Assembly (NCBI GenBank): GCA_032173965.1
Contig: CM063287.1
Span: 4,965,859 to 5,029,858, forward strand
Origin: Sitta carolinensis
Lineage: Eukaryota > Chordata > Aves > Passeriformes > Sittidae
Length of the DNA stretch: 64,000 nt
Direction of reading: 5' to 3'
Position 1 is the first letter of the stretch; every line of letters begins with the position of its first letter. Of the stretch, positions 22,686-32,975 are shown one piece after another. The position numbers and the translations under genes are program-made. The notes under the pieces are model-generated. The model saw nothing but the letters and a program-made list of their open reading frames with translations. It was not told the DNA's origin and made no database searches.

Positions 22686-25600
22686 ATTCACACGGGGTAA
22701 ATGCACTTATTGAAATAAAACTGTGCCAATTCACTGCAGCTGAACATCTGCCCATTTATCCAAATAAGTGCTAGAGATATCTTTCTGATGTGTCTAAAAC
22801 TTAGTGAGAGGAGTAAACTAATGATTAAATGTGGCTGCAAAACCTGACAATACGTGGCTATCCATGACCCCTCATTAATTCTGCTGGAGAGCATACCTCT
22901 GGATCTGAGTTTTAAGAACCCTTGAAGAAAAAATAAGCTTCCCAAGTCAGCCAGATTAAGGACAATTTTTGTTCTTAGGGTATAATAGGAGATAAAATAT
23001 CACTATTAGTGCTGAAGAAAGATAAAGGAGTAAATGTATATTGAGAATTCTAGGAGCAATAGAAATGCTCAAGTGTGAAAGATCTCAAGGACGGTTTTTG
23101 GCTCAGGTTTTACCTGGATGCAGAGCAGTCCCTGACTACTTTTCTCTGGCAATGGGAGCAAAGACCTGAATGTTCTTCTGAGTTAAAGCATTTTTGTATG
23201 TGTGAAGGTGGGGGGGTTGTGTATAAAGCTGATGTTTCCACTTTATTTCAGTTTCAAATATGATTCATCAACTTAGCATTTTTTTCTCTTTGCCCTTATC
23301 TACTGATGACACCTTTAGAAGAGCAGACTACATTCTGGTTACACAGTCACTACCACAAAATCCATAACATCCTTTAGGATTTCCTACAGTTACTTTACCA
23401 CTGAACATACCAATTCTGAACATAGAAGTTCCCACCCAGTTTGGATTTGCCACAGCAAAAAGCTCCTTATCTCAGTTGATAAAATGCATTGAGTTGGCTG
23501 AACACATGCAAATTTCTTCCAAAAAATATCCCTGCACATCTTTTTTTTAAAGATTTTTTTTTCTTTTTTCTGCAGAAGAAAAATAGGACATATATCACTG
23601 ACACCTCTGAAAAAAGAAACAGTGTCCAAAAAAGTGAAATAAACTTGTGAGGAACAAAATATCAAGCAGAAATAATTCTTAACAGTAGGGCTGTAAAACA
23701 GAGTGAACCATACAGTAAACGTTAAAAGACATGCGGAGTTCAAACGCATAACCACAAGTGCCTGCAAAAGGCAAAAAATTAAGTTAGTGTTCTAGAGAAA
23801 AGTGTAGAGAAATATGAAAAACCATTGCTCTAAGCTGTACAATCATCAGCAAGGATGCACTAGGGTTTGACCTTTGCTTTCATTGGGGAAAAAGGCTGAG
23901 GGAGGATGTTTTGTCTGTTTTTAATCCAGTTATAGTACAGAGAGGGAAAGTGGGCTTCAGGGATTGCTTCCTCCTATAAACCATTTAAACGAGGAGAAGG
24001 TAAATACAACATCAGAACTTGTAGCTGTAACAGGCAGAGTTCCTGAAAATGACAGAAATGAGGAGAGTCTGATGTTGAGGGAGTAAAAATCTTAGTCTTG
24101 ATGGTTCATGCATATCAGTGGGATGTTTCAACCTGACACAGCTGAGGAGCCGGATGCCAGTTGCCAGTTTTAGTTTGAAATTATATCAGCTGCTGAAGTG
24201 TTTGGAGCCAAATGTTTAAACAAAAGCCCCAGGTCAGGCAGGAGGGGCTAGGTTCACCGTCCTGCCTGAGGATGCCCCACCATGGTTTGGCTGTGCTCAG
24301 CACACAAACACGGGCTCTCTGCCAAGCCAAGGGGAGCACCTGAAAAGGTGAAGCACAAGCCCTGCCCTGAGGCTTGCTTGGGGGACAGTCTGGCCCCACT
24401 GCACACAGGCAGAGTTAGCCATGATGTTCTGACACCCAGAACAGCCTTGCAGGGAAGGAAGAAGCCTGATGTGCCCTGGACACCATGAGACCCGGCATTT
24501 CATGTGATATTCAAAAGCTTTAAAAAGCAGGACTTTATTCCCAGTGCACCATGAAAGGCGCACAGTCAGCCCTCCAGGAATGTGTCTGAACTCTGCCTGT
24601 TCGTGGCAGGAGAATCCCCAATGATACTCAGCAGCTGCAGCCCCAAGCACAGGGCAGAAAAGGCAGGCAGAGAGGTGATTCAAGGTGCTCTGTCAACGGC
24701 AGCCCTGACAAAAGACAGATAAAGGCTTCCCTAAACTCTGGCACTGCAGGGACTGCTCTGCTCCAGGGCACCCAGAAAACTTTCAGTGGTGCTTGAGAAT
24801 GAGAGGTGGGTCAATGCTCCATGTTGCTCCTGGCCAGCAAGAGCAGCACTCCTACTACAGTACAGCTGTGCCAGGAAATCCTGAGCCACGGAAATGCCAA
24901 TAAAGGTTGTTTACATATGTCTGCAAAGCATCACTGTGCCTGATAGATGAACCTCTCTGCCCTTTTATCTACCCTGAAGATAAGCTGCTAAATAATTTAC
25001 TCTTGTGGAAACAACACACAGCTCAGTAGGAAGAAAACCATTAAAATCAAGAATATTCTTAGAAACGTAAAACCTCTCTAAAGGAAGAAGCTACAAGCAA
25101 ATTTGTTATCTAAATTAAAATATATACATGTAGATGGAAGCAATTGCTGGATTTACTGGGTTTTGAAAACATCAGTTTTATAAGGTAACACGGAACTGCT
25201 CTGTATGCTTACCTTCCCCTCTTCTGTGATCTCTCTTTTAATCTCACGGCAAACAGCTCAAAGGAGTTTACTTTCCTAATGCTCTACTTGTTCTCCCTTC
25301 ATTCCTAATCCAAAAATTTTAGTAGCCAAACAAGTTTAAACAATTGAATCTACAATGATGAACTTGCTCCACTTCTTCTTAGGAAAATTTGTTGCTGTGA
25401 CAGGACCAGAAGAGACAAAATTTTACTCCTGGTTAAGATCACAGCAACACTGGTTTTGTTTGGAGTTGTCAGACACTATTTTCATGTATTACAGAATGTT
25501 ACTACACCATAACGTTGCAGTGTATCTGCATACCTTAGTTCCAGAGGTGCCCCAGCCAAATTATCTCTAGATATGGTTATCAGAGACTCTGGAATTCGTC

Positions 25601-25690
25601 AAGGTTGCTGAAACGAGTGTGCTAAATCTGGAGCGAAGAGACTGAGAAAGTGACTACAAAGAACAAGCAGCAGATAAAAAGCACACTGGG
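22686..25690. other. Unique noncoding stretch
   Basis: No gene or named repeat seen. A poly-T/poly-A-rich patch lies at 23540-23640 and gives a Phe/Lys-rich 125-codon minus ORF that looks random. The 24200-24850 part is more GC-rich with overlapping ORFs to 128 codons and no motifs. Confidence 0.5.
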
Positions 25691-25860
25691 CACTGTCACA
25701 TATTTCCTGGGACCCTCGAGCTAGGTGGGAGAAAGTTCCAAGTAACCAATCAAGTGGTGTGTGAATGTGTGAACAGTAGCCTTAGAAATGTATAATTGGA
25801 GTATAATGTAAACAATAAAGGTCTTCTGCAAAAATCATATTGATTTCTTGTTCCAGGAGT
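25691..25860 (+). mobile_element. Possible ERV LTR fragment
   Basis: A CCAAT word (GTAACCAATCAAG near 25740), a TATA-like GTATAATG near 25801 and AATAAA at 25814-25819 occur in promoter-to-poly(A) order, followed by AAAATCATATTGATTTC, wording I associate with avian LTRs. The TATA-to-AATAAA gap is very short and no border or duplication was found, so chance is a serious alternative. Confidence 0.32.
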
Positions 25861-28800
25861 ACCTTACACCCTGCACCATAAGCACAAAAGTTTTGCGTAT
25901 GATCAGATATTTCCCTTTTTTGTCCCCAGGACAAAATGATCAGAGATTTCCAGATCTTTAAGTAACAGAAGCATTCAGCAAGTGTAAGGTTTTCTGGGAA
26001 CTGAGAGTTCAGTGCAACATAATGTGGGTAATAATTGGCTTTATGGAGGTGGAAAACCAAGATTGTTTTTAAGGGATTTTAATGTTGGCACTTACTTAGC
26101 ATGCAAATAAAAATTCATGCACATTGTTAATTCGTCTGCCTCACCAGTTGCTCCATGTTATTAACTCTTTCCTGTTAAACAGATCCTGGCAGCCTTCTGA
26201 AAGTACTTCCATCCAAGGAAACTGTTACTAGATGGGTGTTCTTGAGAAGGTTCCAGCAACATTTCAGCAACATTGGCAGTTCCAGAATATTTATGAGTAT
26301 GTAACAACTCAGTGTTAGATACAGCTCCAGGTGCAATTAACATCCTCAGAAGATAAACTAAAATTGTAAAAGGTACTACTGTATTGCTCAAGTGAAACCA
26401 GAACACATACATGTACTTCTGAAAAATCCCTTTTTCCTTCAGACACTCTTCCCCATGGAAGAACTTCAGTGACCAGGAGGCAGGGTGACTTTAGTATAAA
26501 GCATCATCGTATTTCAGAGTCATGGTGCTGCATATCACAGAGGCAATGCCAAATAGAGCTTCTGGAGTGCCATGCCAGCACTGCAGGGACATTGTCCTGA
26601 CTCCAATGGCAAGGAATGGCTTTTCCCTCAGCAGGTCCATTCAGCACCATGCACAGGCCTGTGTGCATGGGCTGGAAGAAGAAGGGTATGTTTGTGTTTG
26701 GGGAAACATTGCAATGGCAACTTGTCTCTTAGATCTATGTCAGAAACAAATGCTGAAGGCATGAGTCTCTATGATTACTTGCTATAAAAGACATTGGATA
26801 TAACTCTATAGTCCATGCAGATGCCATTATACACACAGAGCTCCAGGATTACTCCTGGTGGGAAGGAAATGTCCCTGCTTATTTTATAATGTTCTTTCAG
26901 GATTTCCTTCTTCCTCTGTTTGTAGGAGTTATTAGAGTCCATGATGTGCAAAATTCTCCATCCTGGCCTAAAATTGTCCTCTGTCACCCTTTCTTATTGC
27001 TGGAATTTTCTAGGTTCTTGGGTTTTTAGCTCAAGCACAAGGGACTGTGATATTCCATTCACTTTGCCTTTCATGTGCAGAGATGGAGCCCAAGACAGCT
27101 GGGGGCCCTTTGGGAGAGATCTCCTCTGACAGGAAGAGCTCAAGGCAAAGCACTGAATTTCTCCTTAAAACACAAAACAAGAGAGAAACAGATTCCTTTC
27201 CTCTGGGTAATGTCAGGCTGCAGAGTTTCTTTGACTGTATTTCAACACGTGAATATAAATAACCATGTTCAACACTGTTTTCACTTTTCAAGAGGTGAGC
27301 TAAATAAGACCACAGAAGCCTTAATTTGGGCACTAAAATGCAAATTTCAGCTCCTCTTTTATGATATTTTTACCATCTCAGTGGTTTATCTGCCTCCCCT
27401 TTGGGCCTCTGGCCGGTGTCAGCGTGGAGCAGCACATCATGTATGCCACCTGAGGCAGAGACCCACTCCAACCTTTATGCTGGCAAGGAAGATGTCTGGA
27501 AATTTATGCTTTCAAGTACTGAAAATTGGAAATAAAATTCTCCATTCTTAGGAGATAAAACTTAGTTATTTGGTGGCATAATGTAACTCTACATTCAGAA
27601 TTGCCTACAATTGGAACTGTAAGTCAGGAAAGACAATAACTTTTCAGGCTTATGGGTTAGGAAAAAGAAAAACAAACTAAAATCCAAAAGAAAAATGCTG
27701 GCAAAGGAGGAAATTATGCATGAACAAAGCCATGTGCCTACAATGTGTGACTGCCACAGGGAATTCATTTAGCTAAGTCTGACAAAGAGCAAACATTTAC
27801 CGTGTCAAGTTGTATCCATGTGTTTTTTGCCAATATAAAAATTAATTACAAGTTGTCAAATTATCCTTCACTTCCAGCAGTAAATCCTTCCTCTACAGTT
27901 AATGGCTCAAAGTAAAAGAGTGCACATGTTCAACCAGAGATACTTCTGAGAGACTAACTTCCTACTGGATTATTACTCCAGAACTCTTCTTCATGTGTGC
28001 TTCCATTCAACGAGCAGCATTCTCTCAGTGCACAATGCTATTAAAAATAATGCTTTAGAGCATCAATAATATATTAAAGATTGCCTCCTCGACATGGCCG
28101 TGGTGACATCATAATAAAACCCATCATTCTTTGAATATTTGCAGACATACTTCTTACAGTTAATAATGTGGCACAACTCCATCATCAAGAAATGCGGAAA
28201 ACAGAATTTGAAAGAAAAGAGGGGGGAAAAAAAGAAAGCAAAAAGTAAAGCTTTGAATTGAGCCCAGGAAAAGTGCAAAGAATTCTAAAGTGTAGGGCTA
28301 GTTAACTCCATACCCAAGCATGGAGCAGGCTGCCTAACAGGAGATCCAAGTTTGTCACAGCAGACACCCTAACAAGAAGTTTGGCCTCAATCTTCACTTT
28401 AAAATCTGATTGGTAGCTTAACAGTATCTAAGAAGCTGCATCATGGAGAGCACAGGACTTACCTCCCTAAGCTCTCTAAGTTTCACCATCCAAAAATGAA
28501 CCAGTAAGACTGAGTCACATACTTTGGCTTCCTAAACTGTCAATGGAGAGGGACAGGAAGCTCCAGAAAGCCACCTATTTCTGAGCTCTATGAAGGTGGA
28601 ATTAGTGACTGGAATATTACACTGATACAAAGAGATTACTCAGCATCACCAGAGATTCATTAATGTGTTATTTTATGACTAATAAACATCAATTTCCCAT
28701 CTACACACAGTAATTGAAAACTTTAATTGATGTTTCAAAGCCTACAGTTCCTTCACTTTGTGAGTGGAACTACAGTTCAACACACAAAATGGGCATTTTC

Positions 28801-29027
28801 CTGGACCTGTTCATTAAGTAATATTGGACAGAGTAAATGCTTCCCACTAAACTACGTGACACTTTCTCCTCTGGTAATATTTAATGTCATTTTTAGTAAG
28901 TCAGTTGACAGAATATCAGTTTCTCTTCACCCTGCTCTGATTAAGCTCCTCTGTACTCCAGCTTCCCCTCCAAAAGGCAGCTCTGAGGAGGAGCGTGGAA
29001 CAGTGCCCGTCCTAAAAACCAGCTGTT
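25861..29027. other. Unique noncoding stretch
   Basis: AT-rich, low in repeats. ORFs up to 158 codons (27075-27551) have no recognisable domain and overlap others in antisense. No RNA gene or mobile element seen. Confidence 0.5.
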
Positions 29028-29036
29028 CCAGGAGGC

Positions 29037-29075
<39 letters not shown>

Positions 29076-29116
29076 TTCGCTGGGACACTCTGTGTGTCTG
29101 TGTGTGTCCCTGGAGC

Positions 29117-29186
<70 letters not shown>

Positions 29187-29251
29187 TCCCTGGAGCACTC
29201 CGTGTGTGTGTATGTGTGTCCCTGGAGCACTCTGTGTGTGCGTGTGCGTGT

Positions 29252-29305
<54 letters not shown>

Positions 29306-29320
29306 TTTCCTGGAGCACTT
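29028..29320. repeat. Compound (TG)n array with repeated spacer
   Basis: TG runs lie at about 29041-29073, 29119-29183 and 29232-29303, with shorter ones between. They are separated by near-copies of one spacer, best seen as CCCTGGAGCACTC at about 29107-29120, 29187-29200 and 29219-29232, with variants at 29028 (CCAGGAGGCACTC), 29074 (CTTCGCTGGGACACTC) and 29304 (CCTTTCCTGGAGCACTT). It is therefore both a microsatellite and a six-spacer minisatellite. Some runs contain CG steps (TGCGTG). The Cys-Val and Thr-His ORFs here (up to 210 codons) are translations of the repeat, not genes. Confidence 0.95.
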
Positions 29321-30717
29321 CTGACTCTGTCCTTATTGGGTATATTTTCATCTCTTTAACACAGAGGTATACCAACCCTTATAGTTCAAAAGTTATTGTT
29401 AGACTATTGGCCCATGTTGTCTATTATGCTCCTCCCCTCCAATTTCTCATTTCTCCACTACCTGCAAAACTTCTGTGCCCTTGTAAACTGGCATTTACAT
29501 TAAAGTAATAAAGGATCAGTTCAATAAAGTCTTTTAGACAGCATTAGGAATTAGGTAATAATTTTTCCCTAAAAAAAATCAAAATTTTCACTTCCTCAAA
29601 GTGCAATTTCGCAATTTTTAAAAAAGATTTTCTCTGTAAGGGGAGCCAAGAACTTGACCGTGCTGCAGAGCCTTTTGTTATTACTTTATTACAGGTTGTT
29701 TGGATTTCCAAGCACATTTTTAGTTTGTTAATAGCTGTTTGGGCATAGGGCTTTATTGATTTATAAAGTCACATCCATTTTTCCTGTCTCTGATGTTTAC
29801 AACAGCAAGGTGGAAAACAATGCTGGCTTTGCAAAAACAGCACAACTTTAGAGTAGCTGAGGTAAGATACTCTCTGGGAAGGGACAAGGAAAAAGATGGA
29901 AACCTGTTTCAGGGGAAAAACAACTGCACAGGTTAGGGAGCACATGAGCATGCTTCAGTCAATATTTATCTCTCAGATCAATAAAAGTTGATGTTCATTT
30001 CAGTGAAATCAATATCTGCTTAATTTAAGCGTTGTTCCTGGCTCCATCTACTTCTCCCTGTTTCCAAAATCTCTTCTCAGTGTTTAAGATTTCAAACTTG
30101 ATCATCCAACCTGATCTTTGCATTTCCGAAATTTTCATCATGGACTCCAAACAAAACAAAACACCAAAAGAAAACAAAACAAACAAAAAAACAAACAAAA
30201 AAACAAACAAAAAAAAACACCTAGAAGTTATTCCCTTCACTGAGCACTGGAGACAAGTAGATTTTTTCCATAAATCTTAATCTTTATCTAAGCAAGGGGA
30301 AAAGTAAGGGGGCCTGAGGAAGAGGTTGTACAGCCAAACGTAGGGGCAGGAGGATTAGCAAAGATGTTGACATCCTTGCTAGCATCTCACAGGTGCTGAA
30401 AGAAGGTGTTTTATCTGTTAATGTTCTTCCTAATACCCGGCTTCTTGTGTTGGGCCTGTCCTTAACAGATGGATTTTATAAGCTAGCAGAGTGCTGTCGG
30501 GGTATCTGCATCCAGACTGAATCCTAAAGATCCTGATCTCCATCACAGCTATTAACGACCCAGCATCGAGCACTGGCTGCTTTCTCAGGTCATGATTTCC
30601 TCACTGTGCTGCAAGGAAATTTCAGCTGAATCATTAAAGGACTCTGCAGCAGCAGCACAGCATTTGTCAAGCATACAGAGATTATTCTGTCCGCTGGACC
30701 AGGTGCTTCCCCTGTTC
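29321..30717. other. Unique noncoding stretch with one A-rich patch
   Basis: No gene or transposon recognised. The A-rich simple sequence at 30148-30217 is listed separately. Remaining ORFs are shorter than 85 codons. Confidence 0.5.
30148..30217. repeat. A-rich (AAAC)n low-complexity tract
   Basis: Units such as CAAAACAAAAC and AAACAAACAAAAAAAC recur over about 70 nt. No retroposed body adjoins it. Confidence 0.9.
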
Positions 30718-30911
30718 TCAGGAAGCTGAAAAGGCGCTCCCCTTGTTCTCGAGGGCGGGACTCCCTCCGGCCATCAGAGGTGCGATTAAAAGTCTCCAGG
30801 GAGCGCGTTGAGTCGGAGTGGGCAAACAGGAGCATGGCACAGCTGTTTGTGCTGACGGGGTTGCAGGCAGGCATCCTCCTGCTAGTGGCGTTTTTATTTT
30901 ATTTAACTTGA
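30718..30911 (+). other. Small CpG-rich patch with 25-codon hydrophobic ORF
   Basis: About ten CpG steps fall within roughly 150 bp, in a window where CpG is otherwise scarce. An ATTAAAA box (30785-30791) lies 43 nt upstream of an ATG at 30834. The context GGAGCATGG is fair for initiation. The ORF (30834-30911, stop TGA) begins MAQLF and ends FLFYLT; the middle is LLLV-rich, so it would be a single membrane-spanning or signal-like peptide. I see no convincing splice donor before the stop. It could be the 5' part of the CR1 element that follows, a tiny promoter with a micro-ORF, or chance. Confidence 0.25.
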
Positions 30912-30926
30912 TTTTGTTTGGTGCTT

Positions 30927-30928
<2 letters not shown>

Positions 30929-30984
<56 letters not shown>
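30929..30984. repeat. Poly-T homopolymer, 56 nt
   Basis: An unbroken T run of 56, by far the longest homopolymer in the window. On the minus strand it would be a poly-A tail, yet only about 35 bp separate it from the CR1 copy, which lies in plus orientation. Bird LINEs (CR1) do not use poly-A tails, so its origin is unexplained. Its exact length in the assembly may be unreliable. Confidence 0.95.
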
Positions 30985-31041
30985 CCTGCAATGATCTCTA
31001 ACGATCAAGAGCTATAACTAGTAAAAGTGTACCAAGCCAAA

Positions 31042-32030
31042 CAGAACCCTCCAAGAAGGACGTGTCTGTCCAGACCCCTTCCCACAAGGAATGTGTGAGC
31101 CTCTCAGAGGATGTCCTAGGGGACAGTGGAAAAGAGCCATGCGTGTGGTGAGAACAGGTGAATGATCTCTCTCTCTGGTGGCTGAACTTAATGATGAAGT
31201 AGAAAGACCAAGGAGTAATAGGGAATGTGAAAGGGAAATAAAATGGTGAAGTTTCACCCTTCCATCCCTGAGAGAAACCTACCAGACATCAGAGGACTCC
31301 CATGCCTCCTACCACCAGGCAAAAGGAGGAGACCTAGTTGATGAAGGGGAGTGGGAATGGGTCCCTACTCCGGGAGGTAATAAAAATTCCTCCTGGCCCC
31401 TATTACCCTCCCAGGTGCCACTTCAGAATAGGTATGAGGCCATGGACCCGGAGAGTCAGCCCGATGACATCAAAGAAAATAATCTGCTTGGAGAGCCTCC
31501 TAATTACCCTTCATCTGTCAGATGGATCACTGCTTCTAACATTAAAAAGTCGTAGTAGGTGATTCCCTTCTGATGGGAACAGAGGACCCCACGTGTCAAT
31601 GAGAGCCATCCCACAGGGAGGCCTGCTGCCCCCTGGGGCCTGGATATGGGATATCACCAGGAGACTCCCTGGGCTGATTCAGCCCTTTGATTATTACCCA
31701 CTACTGATACTCCAGCCTGGCAGTGATGAGACTGAAAAAAGCACCAGGGCAAATAAAAGGGACTTCAGGGCTCTGGGTCAAGGAGCACAGGTGGTGTTCT
31801 GCTCAGTCCTTTCAGTGACAGAGACAAATGATGAAAGGAACAGGAGAGCCCACATTATCAACAAGTGGCTCAAAAGGTGGTGTTATCAGCAGAATTTTGG
31901 GGTTTTTGACCACAGGGCAACTTTCACAGCTCTTGGCATGCTGGACCCAGATGGACTCCATCTCTCTGTCAAGGGCAAAAGGATTCTAGCCCATGAATTG
32001 GCGGGACTCATTGAGAGGGCTTTAAACTAG
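31042..32030 (+). pseudogene. CR1 ORF1 remnant with SGNH/GDSL esterase domain
   Basis: CR1-group ORF1 proteins can carry an esterase-like SGNH hydrolase domain; its role in retrotransposition is not settled. Here the upstream part reads in mixed frames (QVNDL, NRECEREIK-type coiled region, NRYEAMDPE near 31427). The GDS nucleophile block is intact as VGDSLLMGTEDP at 31555-31590. A TGA stop follows at 31594-31596 and a frame change occurs near 31630. From there one frame runs open to the natural end near 32030, with WDITRRLPG, YYPLLILQPGSDE, KRDFRALGQGAQVVF, WCYQQNFGVFDH, and the D-x-x-H-type block DGLHLS near 31954. The methionine at 31593 is not a real start; it lies in a shadow frame. Confidence 0.8.
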
Positions 32031-32189
32031 GTTCAAAGGGGGAAGGGGATGTAACTAGGCTTTCCAGAAACAACCACAAGGGTGGTAAGCCAGAGTCAGG
32101 GGTGGAGTCAGAAGCTCATATGAAGTGCATGTACAATAATTCAGCCAGCCTGAGTAACAAATAAGAGGACTGGAAGTCAAGGTACAGCA

Positions 32190-32327
32190 AGAGAGCTATG
32201 CCATAGTCACTGTCATGGAAACATGGTGGGATGACTTGCATTACTGGAGCACTGCACTGGATGGCTACAAGCTCTTCAGAAGAGACGGGAGAGGGAGAAG
32301 AGGTGGAGGGGTGGCTCTTTATATTAG
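32190..32327 (+). pseudogene. CR1 ORF2 AP-endonuclease start, truncated
   Basis: One frame encodes METWWDD (the glutamate is the family's metal-binding residue, codon 32218-32220), DGYKLFRRDGRGRRGGGVALYI, matching the N-terminal endonuclease of CR1 ORF2. It stops being endonuclease at about 32325, where RT tail sequence (GMLIDS) joins. Only a fraction of the domain remains. Confidence 0.82.
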
Positions 32328-32975
32328 GGGATGCTGATTGACAGCTGACTGAACAGGAGCCAGCAGTGTGCCCAGGTGGCCAAGAAGGCCAATGACACTT
32401 GTCCTGGATCAGGTGGCCAGCAGGACCAGGGAAGTCATTCCTCCCCTGTGATTGGCACTGGTGAGGTCCCATCTCAAGTGCTGAATCCAGTTCTGGGTCC
32501 CGCAGTTTGGGAAGGACGTGAAGAGGCTTGAGAGAGTCCAGAGGAGGCAACAAGGCTGGTGGAACACAAGCCTTTTGAGTAACAGCTGAGGGAGCTGGGG
32601 TTGTTTAACCTGGAGAAAAGGAGACTCAGGGTGACCTTATCACTCTCTACAGGTACCCGAAAGGTGGTTGTAGCCAGGTGGGGGGCGGTCTCTTCTCCCA
32701 GGTAACAACTGACAGAAAGAGAGGACAGCCTTAAGCTGCGCCAGGGGATATTTAGGTTAGACATCAGGAGAGAATTCTTCACTAAAAGAGGTATTGGGCA
32801 ATGGAATCGCCTGCCAAGGGAGGTGGTGGAGTCACTGTCCCTGGACATTTAAAAAAAGACTGGATGTTGCACTCAGTGCCATGGTTTAGTTGATGAGGAG
32901 GTGTTAGGTCATAGGTTGGACTGATGATCTTAAAGGTCTTTTCCAACATAGTTCATTCTGCAATTCTGTGAAATT
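32328..32975 (+). mobile_element. CR1 RT C-terminus and 3' UTR
   Basis: It begins GATGCTGATTGACAGC, equal to the LIDS(R)LN region also present at 11678-11700 in the other CR1 copy. It continues through GTGCCCAGGTGGCCAAGAAGG, TTTAACCTGGAGAAAAGGAG, GACATCAGGAGAGAATTCTT and AATCGCCTGCC, then the 3' UTR end. The reading frame is broken several times. Confidence 0.85.

Larger units (their letters stand above)
31020..32975 (+). mobile_element. CR1 LINE with large internal deletion
   Basis: One plus-strand CR1 copy running from ORF1 to its 3' tail. Parts in order: ORF1 with its esterase domain (about 31042-32030), the ORF1-ORF2 junction (32030-32160), the first part of the ORF2 endonuclease (about 32190-32325), then directly the extreme C-terminus of the reverse transcriptase and the 3' UTR (about 32328-32975). 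The 3' end carries the CR1 hallmarks TGGATGTTGCACTCAGTGCC, GTTGGACTGATGATCTTAAA and an (ATTCTGTG)-like tail near 32956. Most of the endonuclease and RT are missing at a sharp joint near 32325. Frameshifts and stops elsewhere mean it cannot move by itself. The 5' border near 31020 is approximate. Confidence 0.88.

Noticed and set aside
22177..22774. 178- and 115-codon plus ORFs
   Set aside because: They cross the reverse complement of a CR1 3' UTR and are not coding.
28727..29375. ORFs of 92-210 codons rich in Cys-Val or Thr-His
   Set aside because: They are direct translations of the TG microsatellite in several frames and have no independent protein features.
31593..31630. Methionine at 31593 as the start of an esterase protein
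   Set aside because: The family's GDS block lies upstream in a different frame; residues before about 31630 are a shadow frame of a frameshifted CR1 ORF1.
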